Assembly: GCA_033977485.1 (NCBI GenBank)
Contig: CM066994.1
Location: 45,409,155-45,473,154 of the forward strand
Source of the DNA: Hydrangea macrophylla
Taxonomy: Eukaryota; Streptophyta; Magnoliopsida; Cornales; Hydrangeaceae
Direction: 5' to 3'
DNA length: 64,000 nt
Every line of letters starts with the position of its first letter. Within the stretch, counting starts at the first letter, position 1. The translations under genes were made by a program, and so were the position numbers. This document shows positions 11,069 through 21,019 of this stretch, piece by piece. The notes below the pieces were generated by a model that was not told where the DNA came from, made no database searches, and saw only the letters and a list, made by a program, of their open reading frames with translations.

Positions 11069-13525
11069 ATCCCCCACTTATTTTAATAAAATAAAAATAC
11101 TCACATATTGGGTAAAGACAAAAAATTATGCATAATAAGGGTGCCAATGGCTTGAACCCCCACTTAGTGCTCAACAAATCTTGCTCCAGAATCAGTAGTG
11201 ACAATGTCTTGAACTATGACTGCTTTGGGGAAACAAGACATTGCATCACACACATAATTTTTCAGCACTCTATTCCAAGCTTCTAAGCTAGCACTTTAAC
11301 GGCCATGTGCTATATCCCGGCTTCTTGAGCGCTCTAGAGAATTAGCCACATTCTCATAGGAAGCGGCCCCACTTCCACACTCAAATAGGTGAGTCTATCA
11401 AGGATGCTCTCATGACTTTAACATCCCACCAATAATGGCTATAGAACTCATTAAGAGTTAAAAACAACTCAACCTCATATCTGTCATGAGATCCATGCAC
11501 CTACATCATAGGGATAGCCAAATGAGCTAGTGCTCAATTTAGTGCATGTCAATCAAACCACTCTATGATTCGTTCTTCCCTTTGAACCTAGTTCTCAGGA
11601 TCTCTGGTCCCTAGGTAGGGTATCCTCATAGGCGATTTATCATTATTTAGGCTTTAGGCCTATCCCCCTCGATATAATCATACTTTTAATCTAGCTAGAA
11701 CTTTTATAAATGGATTATCTCCATAAATCAATTGCCATATCCACTTATATAAGATTTCACAATATTGTGCTCTCTCTTTAACGACTTTGATTTTCCCTTG
11801 TAATATTTTTTTACACTCTTCTGATCATTGAATTACTATTATAATGGATCAAAACAAGTGGTATTGATTTTCTCGAACATTCAAGTTTCATATGTATAGA
11901 AAATCACGAATTAACCCACTTTTTCATTGACATTCAGCAAATAGCTCCACCTCCCTATATGACCACATTGCCAATGGTATACAACCAATCACCTCAGCGG
12001 GTATTCCTAAACTCATCACTCATCACTCATCACTATACCTTTTGGGTATAGCGGAAAACTCTGCTTAACCAATAAATACTTAAAATATATCTCATTACAT
12101 AAGTAATGGTATTCAAGTAGTCAATATTCATCTTGGAAATCCCACGGTATTCATCTTGGTTAACTCCAAGGAATCATGAATTTCACATTTTCTTTCTCAT
12201 GCCATCTTGAATAAAATTCAAGGTAGTCTGTCATTTTAGAAAATATCCAAAACTATCATCTTCAATTAAACCAAAACAAACACAAATTATCATCTTGGAA
12301 AATGTCCAAGGTATTCACAAATTAATCATCTTGAAAAAAAAAATATATATATATATATATATATTCAAGGCAGACAAACTTTAATTATCATCTTGAATAA
12401 TATCCAAGGTAAACACATACTATAAAAACAATGTTTTTATTCATATCAATATACTTGTTCCATCGGATATTAATATCCAAGTAATTTTCATCCAAGACAA
12501 AACAACAAGGACCAATGATCTCCATATAATCCATCAACTTATATCCAGACAACATACAATCAAATGCCCAAGAAAATAATCAATAAGCCAAATGACTTAA
12601 TATACATTTTTTAAAGCCCCCACTATTAAAAAATTTCACAATCTCATATATTTTCGTAGGCTAATCTCCAAAATTGAGAAGCAATATTTTTCTAAAAATT
12701 TGGAAATCAAAATAATATTCAAGCTTTATCAAATTTTTCAAAAAAAAATTCCTTCACAACCTTTCCAAATAAAATTTCAAGTCTCGTGCATATCACAAAA
12801 AAATAATATCTCCATTTAAAACGAAAATTCATATCCCTCAAAATTCCATGCGTACTCATGCATATAACCTCCAAATTACAATTTCTCACAATCACAAATT
12901 CTCAATATTGTTCAAAATATGTAAACACTCTAAGTCTCGATGCTTCAAACTTACTTTTTCTTTTCTCACAATAAATCTAACAGAGCTTTAATTCCAAAAA
13001 CTCTTTTCTTTTCAATGTAACAAAGCATTGCAAAAGTTTGTCCACAAAGTCACAGCCATGTCACAATGGCAACTTTTTAGGGTAGTAATGTAGCAATGTT
13101 TTTCCAAACGTATGTGACATTGATTTTATCCTATCACAAAGCACCATGTATCCATACATCCGTGTGTACACAAGCGGAATAAACACAAGAATTTTTTCCT
13201 AATAAATAATATAGGTCAGATATCTATGCACATAATCCTTGTTTCTAACCCAACCACACAAATAAATTTTAATAGCATACATATGGTAGATATACAAAAA
13301 CAGTTTATATCTAATCCAATTTATGCAACCAATTTGCTTCTTTTCACGAGAATTAAAAACCATTGAGATAATCAAAATCTTATACCCCCACTATTTCCAT
13401 CAAATATTATTTTATCTCAAAAAACAAAATTTAGAAATCATACCTTAGCCATAGAAATAATAGTATCTGCAAACAGAAAACCGAACTCTTACCAGATATT
13501 ATTCCCCGTGCATATCGTCTCAAAT
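11069..13525 (-). mobile_element. Non-coding internal region of the young LTR element
   Basis: About 2.46 kb between the two LTRs holds no gag or pol motif and no substantial open frame on either strand, so the element must rely on proteins from another element. About 12100-12420 carries diffuse repeats of TCATCTTGGAAAAT...CAAGGTATTCA. A primer-binding site next to the 5' LTR was not matched to a familiar tRNA. The polypurine tract at 11069-11080 suggests a copia-type partner. Confidence 0.8.
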
Positions 13526-14272
13526 TGTTGGAGAATAATGTAGAAATAGCGTTCAGAGAACCCACCAATAAAAATAGCCTTTAGAGAATCCACCAATAAA
13601 AATAGCCTTTAGAGAATCCACCAATAAAAAAAATATATCACCGTCAATTCCACGAAAAGAACCAATAATAAGGTGACCGAGATGAGGCGCAAAGCTCTCT
13701 TGAGACGATACGCGCCCTCTACGGGTAATACTCGATGCAGTAGGAAATAGCACGCCGTCTCCGGGATACAACAGCCCGACCACCCTTGCCGTTCGCCCAT
13801 CAAGTCTGCACAACTTGATATGACAAGAAACTTGCCCCTCTAGTGCCTTCTTTACCCAAACATGACTTATATGAAAATGAATAAAATATAAATTCTATGT
13901 GAGATTACAATCGACAAGATGAATCTTTGTTTCTTTTCATAGAAAGAATACTGTAAACCATCAATCCATCTATATAGCTATATTATATGCACGGTAGATA
14001 TATATATATATATATAGCTTACTAGTACATAACTCAATTATGACCATCCAATTGGACATTTATATTGTTAACTAAAAGACCATTAACTGATATGAACATA
14101 ACACTCATGGATTGTAAAACGTTAAAAAACAGTAAAGGATTTTAAGACCGTTTGGTGCTTGTATCCGTTGGGTAGCCTTATATAGGACACTTGAACAGTT
14201 ATAAAAAATGCTATTTAACACCCATTATAATTCCACCTTAAAAAATGAGACTTTTATTAAAATAATACAACA
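13526..14272 (-). mobile_element. 5' LTR of the young non-autonomous LTR retrotransposon
   Basis: A 747-bp LTR nearly identical to 10320-11068, with TG and CA ends. It is followed by AAATT (14273-14277), which matches the duplication at 10315-10319, so the element is bounded by a perfect 5-bp target duplication. The corresponding place in copy B (59011-59015) has a single AAATT and no element, confirming both ends. Confidence 0.9.
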
Positions 14273-14277
14273 AAATT

Positions 14278-15819
14278 TGTGACCAAAAGTAAACAGAAAT
14301 GTAGAAGTACTAAACTAAATTATAGATAGTTAGGTTGGCAAACTTTCCAACCATACACTATGTTAGCCTATGAAACAAAAAGATAGATAGTTGAATAATT
14401 AACCATCCCAAGCTAGCGAATCAATTGTGTTGCACATATATATAAAATAATGAAAGATTTAACAAAAAGATATAAAGAATAAGTTATGAGATAATTATGA
14501 ATTCTAATTGATTAAACTAAACAAAGTAAAGTAATTAGTTTACTAAAGTAGAAGTTACTTCTAGCATAGTACTTGTTAAAATTTCATGGGGTTGAACTAC
14601 TCCAATTGATAACTCATATTTAGTTTTTCCTTATTGTGGACTAACGCAATAATATTCAATGATAAACATTGAACGGCTTGATTCAACATTCATACACACT
14701 AAAACAAATGCCATTAAAAATTTGAATGACAGAATTAGAGAAGTCAGAACTGTGCAATAAAGTCTCATCCCATGGTTGTTCTGAGGACACCTGCCCATAC
14801 TCAAATTCAAGTCAAAATTTGAGTAGTAGAATATTCATTTCAATTTTCATATGAAGGAAAAATTCTACAATACTTTCTAGTGGTTTTGATAGTATCATAC
14901 ATAATAATGAGTGCTAAAATGTTATGGCTCGGTCACAAAATGTGTAACTAGGTTGTTTAAAAAGCAAAAAAAATTTCAAAGTTACCACGCCTTGGGAGCT
15001 AGTTACACATTTTGGGACATAAGTCACACCATCTTAGGCCTCTTTGTTAATATATACGTGTGCAAAATATATGTTAGGTTTGCAATAGAGATTTGCATAT
15101 TAATGTACCCAGGCAAGAAATTTTTTAAATTTCTTTTGTTGAACAACAAACATTTGATTGATAAAAAGATGGGTACATCACCTCACAAAGTGCAAGAAGC
15201 CAATGCCCCACCCAAACAAGTCCATACATATGAACCGCCCTTTTTCAGAATTAAAAACAAACAGTTGGTGTGCATCAGACACAAGCAACTACCCCTTCAC
15301 ATCTATCAATTATAAAGAATTCCAAAAACAACGAAATTCAACAAAAATACAAAAACATAAAAGAGACAATCATGGCAACCCATTTTAAAACAGAAATCCA
15401 ACAGAAAACTCAACCCATTCAATACTGAAATCAGACCCACTCATTGATCATTGCCACAAACCTTCAAACATTATAATGTGTGTACATAGAGTACATAGAC
15501 CCAAGGTGTGGGGAGAAGGGACTTACCAGCAATGTTGGTGGGAATCCTTGGTGAATGATGATGGTCCACTGTGGTAGGCAATTGCGTTTGAGAAGAGAGT
15601 GAAAGAGGGACATAGGGAGATCATGAGGGAAACACATGTCCAACACAGTTTTAAAATCAAATGAATTCTAAACTTAAACCATCGCTTGTTTTGGCACATT
15701 GGCGTGATTTCAATTACTGTATTTGATTGAAACTTTGCCCCCCATAATTTTGTTTTCTTGTTTTTTAATTACTCTGTATCATGTAGTGTAGTGGTTTCGA
15801 GAATCGTGATAGCACATCC
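14278..15819. other. Non-coding DNA of the duplicated block
   Basis: No supported gene. The longest plus-strand frame (14911-15315) has no recognisable domain, and its counterpart in copy B (59728-59952) is shorter and frame-disrupted, which argues against coding function. The region is well conserved between the copies. Confidence 0.45.
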
Positions 15820-16080
15820 TCTTAATTTACCTTTTGTGTAAATATGATCCTATAGTTTAGAAAGTATCATTTTAATCCTTGTAATTTCATAAGTGTGTCA
15901 TTTTAGTCCCTCAAATACTTATTATGACAAATTTTTCACTTTCAATGACAAAATTATTCGTCACTAAAGGACTTATTTGACACATTTATGAAATTATAGG
16001 GACTAAAGTGACACCTTTTAAATTGCAGAAACCAAACTGACACAAGTGACAAACTATAAGGGTGTAAAATTTATTTAACC
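15820..16080. mobile_element. Foldback MITE
   Basis: Inverted arms: TGTGTAAATATGATCCTATAG at the left pairs with CTATAAGGGTGTAAAATTTA at the right, with further inner pairing around CATTTTAGTCCC and GGGACTAAAGTG. It is present in both duplicated blocks (about 60480-60745 in copy B). Confidence 0.55.
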
Positions 16081-16238
16081 CATGTTTATAAGTGTACAAT
16101 CTCGTACACATGTGTTGTGCTTATACTATATTTTCAAGCATTTAGTGAATGTTAATCTCGTACACATGTGTTTGTGTCTAGTCAAAGAATTTTCTTAATT
16201 AAAACTTTTTTATTTTGTTGAACAAACAAAACTTTTTT

Positions 16239-16250
16239 TTTTTATTATTA

Positions 16251-16287
<37 letters not shown>

Positions 16288-16291
16288 CATC
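16239..16291 (+). repeat. (ATT)n microsatellite
   Basis: A run of ATT triplets with a few interruptions. Copy B has a purer run of different length at about 60898-60941, showing independent slippage after duplication. Confidence 0.9.
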
Positions 16292-16475
16292 ATCGAACAA
16301 ACATAATTTTGGTTCTCACAAAAATGAATAGAAAATAGCTTATAAAAAATTGCAATCGCATCCTAATTTATGCATTTCCAAACAACACCTACAATCCAAA
16401 AATAAAAAATAAAAAATAAAAATTATCTATGTTTGAGAATAATCATAATCCATAAGATAAATTTATTTTAGCAGT

Positions 16476-16810
16476 ATCACTACCGCCGCACAAACTATGG
16501 AAAAAAGGCTATTTTTCATGGCTCTTTCTAAACTGTCGTAAAAAGTGCCTTAAAATTGACTGGTTTTTCGGCTCTTCACATTCTGCTGTAAGAAGTGTCG
16601 GAAAAAATCAACTTTTTACAACTATAGCAATAATGTCGCATTAAGTGTCGGCAAAAAACAATTTTCCTGGCAGTTTACATAGTGTCATAACTATCGTCGA
16701 GAAAACCTCTTTTTCCTGACACTATTTTTACTGCCGGTTTGAATCGTCAAGAAAAACAATCTTTCTCGATAGCTTTTCTATTGCCAAAAAAAAAAAACCG
16801 TCGGGAAAAG
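16476..16810 (+). repeat. CACTA-like subterminal repeat cluster
   Basis: Repeated motifs of the form GTGTCGGAAAAA, CGTCGAGAAAA and CGTCAAGAAAA occur about every 40-60 bases, like those following the CACTA terminus at 9201. A CACTAC hexamer lies at about 16481. It may be the far end of the same element or a second, degraded one. No terminus pairs convincingly with 9201. Confidence 0.45.
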
Positions 16811-18492
16811 TCTATTTTCAAATAATAAGATTCCAACGAATCACACTGATGTTTGCACTCTCTCAGACACGGGCACTAACCTTATATGTAAAGTTCATAA
16901 ATTATTCAAAAAAAAAATGAATGTGGAACACTTGTATATATAGGTTGTCAAGTCACTATTCATCAATAGTCACAACCCTTGGAAAGGAAACTATTTGTCA
17001 ATGGTTGCAGCCCTTCAAATAAGGGACTGTTTGGCATTGCCAAACTCAACCATATACCAAAACACTAAAAACTCAATTTCCCATTCAATTTTCCAACATT
17101 TCTACCAACTAGGCTAAATTGTTGCTCCAAACTAAACCAATTTCGATTTCAACAAAATTTCTTACGTTTTGTTTGGTTTATGGAATTAGAGAATAAAGGA
17201 AAAGGGAAAGAAAATATGCAATATGGAAAACTAGTTCCTTTGTGGTTTTCTTCATATTTAGACAACATTAAATTTTCAAATTATAATTATGAAATAAGGA
17301 GGGAAAAAAAAAAAAGGAAAGCATTTGGCAAACAAAATTCAAATTGTTTAATTAATTTATCGACTTAATTTTTGTTTAATTAATTTCTCAACTTATTTTA
17401 TTTTCTGCTCTATTTTCGGCATTGGTTTTGTTGTTAATTATCAAAGGAAAAATTCTTCCCGTGTATTTTCTTTTCTAACCTTTCAGTACATCTATCAACC
17501 AAAGAAAGCCTAAGAAAGCCTAGTTGACCATGGATCAAAAAAAAAAAAAAAACCCCAAAGAAAGCGTAGTTGATCTAGGAACAGACACTCACAGTCAATG
17601 CTTCTAGAGTGTTATTTGGGTTTGATTGAAAATATCCTTCTCTGACTTTCTCTTGGAATAGACTGTGCCCCTGTGGTGGACAGGACGAGTGCCCTGCACT
17701 CTTTTGTGAAATGACAAAGATGCCCTGATTTTGTCAAAATTACTAACTTGTCCTCCGTCCTTTTATTTTTATTTTTTTATTTTTTCCCCTCCAATTTTGA
17801 AAGTATTTTCTTGATGTACACAGTCCACGTGAACTTAAAAAGTAAGAATTCTCTTTCTTTTTTTTCCTTTTTTTTTTTTTGCCAAGGAATTAATCCCTCT
17901 GTCCCATTTAGACTTTGCTTGGTTCTTGAATTAGTAAGGGAAAAGAAAGAAACTATACAGGAGAATATTTTTTCCTTTATTTAGTTAATAAGAAAAACGA
18001 TGAAGAAAATTGGAAAGAAAAAAAAAAATTAAGAAGTGAATTACACATTTTCAATTTTAAGAATCATTTTCTTTCCTTTATTGATATACTCCAATTATCT
18101 ATTGAAAAATTATAATTTTTAATGTTATTTAAACATGAGGAAAACATAAGAAAAAATATTTCCTTTTTTTTTTCCCCACGATATCCATGGACCTATAGAG
18201 CCTTAGGGTCCACTTTGAGAAACCAACTTATTAAGGAAAAATCATCATTACACAAAAGAAGTCAAGTTTCTTCCAAAATTGCCGCTAAGTAAGACTTTCA
18301 TCTTAAGCAATGAGGGTAAAGTTGGAAAAGTAGGGAAAAAATGCATCGACTTTTTAATTGTGGACATAATTTTGGAACATCTCAATTAAGATGAAATACA
18401 GGACTCTAAAAATGAGATTGAGTAATTAATAGCATATTTTTAAAGGTCAAACATAAATCTAATGAACTCCTTGAAGAGTCAAGAAATCTTTT
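16811..18492. other. Non-coding DNA with degraded MITE-like segments
   Basis: Two segments (about 17150-17520 and 17910-18165) resemble the Tourist-like element at 18496 in carrying TTTGTTTGG, AAGGAAAAG and TAGTTAATAAG motifs, but their ends are eroded. Long A and T runs are frequent. No coding region is supported. Confidence 0.4.
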
Positions 18493-18495
18493 TAA

Positions 18496-18827
18496 GGCTT
18501 TGTTTGCTTCTTGGATTTTGTTAAGGAAAAGAGAAGAAAACATGCATAGAGGAAACATTTTCCTTTGTATAGTTAATAAGGAAAAAAGCGATGAGGGAAT
18601 TAAGAAAGAAAAGAGAATAAGTTGATAAATAAATTATAAATTATTAAGGTTCTAATCCGTTTTCCTTCTTTCATTCATATTATATATAATAATATTTAAA
18701 TTTTGTTTCAATTGAATATTATTTAAGTATGAGGAAACAAATAATAAAAACATAAGAATTAGTTTTCCTTCTTATTTTGACTTTTTCTTTTGTTTTTCTT
18801 TACGAAATTCATGAACCAAACAAAGCC
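18496..18827. mobile_element. Tourist-like MITE (332 bp)
   Basis: Starts GGCTTTGTTTGCTTCTTGG and ends CCAAACAAAGCC, with TAA on both sides (18493-18495 and 18828-18830), the 3-bp duplication of PIF/Harbinger-type elements. Copy B keeps only the left part before its deletion. Confidence 0.7.
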
Positions 18828-18864
18828 TAAATAAAATGGAAATGCAACAAAAGTATGGTACTAA

Positions 18865-19127
18865 GGCTTAGTTTAGCCCCCATTTTGGTGCTTCTCCTTT
18901 TTTAAAGTACAATTTTATATTAATTCATTTGGTAACTAGTTTAAGAGTTTTGCGAAAATTGAACTTAGGGCTTTTTGGGGGAAAGTTTTTCAAAGCTCTA
19001 GAATAGAGCTTTTAAAAGCTCAATGTTGTTTTTTTGTTTCATGATGTTTATTTGAAGAGTAATGTATCACTTGTATAAAATTATCATATAACTTAATAAT
19101 AAACTTCATAAGCTACTTTTAAAAAGC

Positions 19128-19183
<56 letters not shown>

Positions 19184-19378
19184 GGGGGGGGGGGCAAACT
19201 AAGCCTAAAATTGAACTTAGGGCTTTTTGGGGGGGAAGTTTTTTAAAGCTCAAGGTTGTTTTTTGGTTTTATGATATTTATTTGAAGAGTAATGTATCAC
19301 TTGTATAAAATTATCACATAACTTAATAATAAACTTCATAAACTACTTTTAAAAAGTCAAGTGGGACCAAACTAAGCC
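18865..19378. mobile_element. Tourist-like MITE with partial tandem duplication
   Basis: Begins GGCTTAGTTTAGCC after TAA. The right terminus CAAACTAAGCC followed by TAA occurs twice (about 19195-19208 and 19367-19381), because the right half from AAAATTGAACTTAGGGC is repeated in tandem. A GT and G run separates the two halves. The element shares termini with the copy at 26899. Confidence 0.65.
19132..19194 (+). repeat. (GT)n followed by a long G run
   Basis: About 18 GT repeats run directly into roughly 27 consecutive G residues. Alternating GT can adopt Z-DNA and the G run can form quadruplexes in principle. The length may partly reflect sequencing or assembly error. Confidence 0.9.
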
Positions 19379-20136
19379 TAAAATTGAAAGAACTGCGGCG
19401 AAAGCCCATCATTCCTACGCAAGTGGTGAATGTTCAAATTCTCCCTCTCACATAAAAAATAAAAAAATTGAGGGAAGCGTACTTAAAATGAACAACTGAA
19501 TTTAAATGCTACGGATCACCATGTGGGATCTCTTTTCTGTATTAATTATGCAGGGCAATTGAATTAAGGAGCTCCTTAAAAATCATAGAATTAACTGTTT
19601 AGATACGTATAGAAAGAAAACAAAAATACGATAAATGTAATAGGGTTGCCATTTAAATGAAGTTTTCTAATGTTTTTTTTGGCTTTGTTTGGTTTATGAA
19701 TTTATTACCAAAATAAATAAATATTAGAGAAATTGTTAACCTTTCTTTAGTTACCAACGAAAATGTCAAAATGAAGATGAATATCGAAAGGACAAGTATA
19801 TATAAACTAAAAGATAAATAGTTTTTCTTTTGTTTTGCTCGATCTCTTTCTTAATGTATAGTTTTGGTAAAGTTGATATTTGATCAATAAGTGAAGTTTT
19901 GCTCACTTCCAAAATTACTTACATTTACTCATTATTCTCCAAAATTACTTACATTTATCCAAAATTTCATTGGCTAATGCAGTGAAGTCTAATATTAAAT
20001 GAGAATTAATTAGTAGATTACTAGTTAATTCACATTTAATATTAGACCCTACTACATTAATCAATAGGAGAGCAGGATGAGTAATTTTGGAGTGAACAAA
20101 AATACATTCATTCATGATAACGGGAGTGAAAGAGAT
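19379..20136. other. Intergenic DNA with a small foldback
   Basis: No gene. About 19970-20065 forms an imperfect foldback in which AGTCTAATATTAAATG pairs with CATTTAATATTAGA. This DNA is absent from copy B. Confidence 0.45.
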
Positions 20137-20503
20137 CAGTGGCGGAGTTAGGAATAAAAGTTTGGGGGAGCGTGTACACCGGCTTAGAATTACACGGGGG
20201 TTCGGGGGCAGCGCCCCTGAGGCGAAAATTTTTTGGTCTATTCGTAAATCCGTCGTAGCATGTAAAATTTAATGATGGTAAAACGATTTGGGTTGAATTC
20301 AAAGGGTATGTTAGAAGGAAGAGAGCAATGATGCTAAAATGTATTTAACTCTTCTTATTTTTAGCCTTAACAATATTTTTTGGGGGTTATGTAATAATCA
20401 TACTATTTTTTGGAGGGGCCAATCTAAATAAAATTTGAAAAATTTCAAAACTATACATACCAAAAATGTAATTTTGAAAAATCTTGGGGGGCCATGCCCC
20501 CGC

Positions 20504-20534
<31 letters not shown>

Positions 20535-20536
20535 AT
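20137..20536 (+). mobile_element. GGGGCGGAT-family non-autonomous element
   Basis: Opens CAGTGGCGGAGTTAGG and contains the shared core GGGGGTTCGGGGGCAGCGCC. It runs to CATGCCCCCGCCTGCC plus a C run of about 29 bases. Flanking AAAGAGAT and GAGGAGAT agree at 6 of 8 positions, compatible with an old 8-bp hAT duplication. The exact right end is uncertain because of the C run. Confidence 0.55.
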
Positions 20537-20608
20537 GAGGAGATTTAACAACCTTCTTCTTGAAACTAGTGATTATCACAACAATATTAGGAAATAGGTT
20601 TTTATTTA

Positions 20609-20793
20609 GAGTAATACTTGAGGCACGACCAAAGTCACAATTTTTTGTTCACAACCTCCATTTTGTGTCTATCTCTCTCTTGATGGGTCCCACAGTGCCA
20701 GTGACCCCACAGTGCCTACTAAAAGAGAGATAGACACAAAATAGAAGTTGTGTACAAAAGATTGTGGCTTTGGTTGTGCCCCAAGTATTACTC
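20609..20793. mobile_element. 185-bp Mutator-like foldback MITE (copy A side)
   Basis: Near-perfect inverted ends: GAGTAATACTTGAGGCAC and GTGCCCCAAGTATTACTC. The whole 185 bp can fold into one hairpin with TATCTCTCTC in the stem. The same family, same length, opposite internal orientation, is at 63311-63495 in copy B but at a different target site. Flanking 9-mers match weakly here. Confidence 0.75.
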
Positions 20794-20976
20794 TTTTACT
20801 ATATCCCAATTTTCGTTTAAAAAGTATTGTTTCATTTTCTTGAATTTATCATTGTTTAAGTAATTGAATATCATTGTTTAAGCCAACTGGGTAAAAGTCT
20901 CTGGTTCGTTTGGTTGAAGATTAAAAGCAGCTCTTAGCTTCTTCTGCACAAGTACATTTGTATTTTGGGATCCCAT

Positions 20977-21010
20977 TCTCAATTCTCTCTCTCTCTCTCT
21001 CTCTCTCTCT
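20977..21010 (+). promoter_or_regulatory. (CT)n tract in the kinase 5' leader
   Basis: A pure CT run ends 9 bases before the kinase ATG at 21020, probably in the 5' untranslated leader or core promoter. CT-rich tracts near plant start sites are common and may aid transcription. The copy B run (about 63610-63635) is shorter. No confident TATA box was identified. Confidence 0.45.
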
Positions 21011-21019
21011 GATGCACAC

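Noticed and set aside
14911..15315. 134-codon plus-strand frame in copy A
   Set aside because: The copy B counterpart is shortened and shifted, and no domain is recognisable, so it is not a conserved gene.
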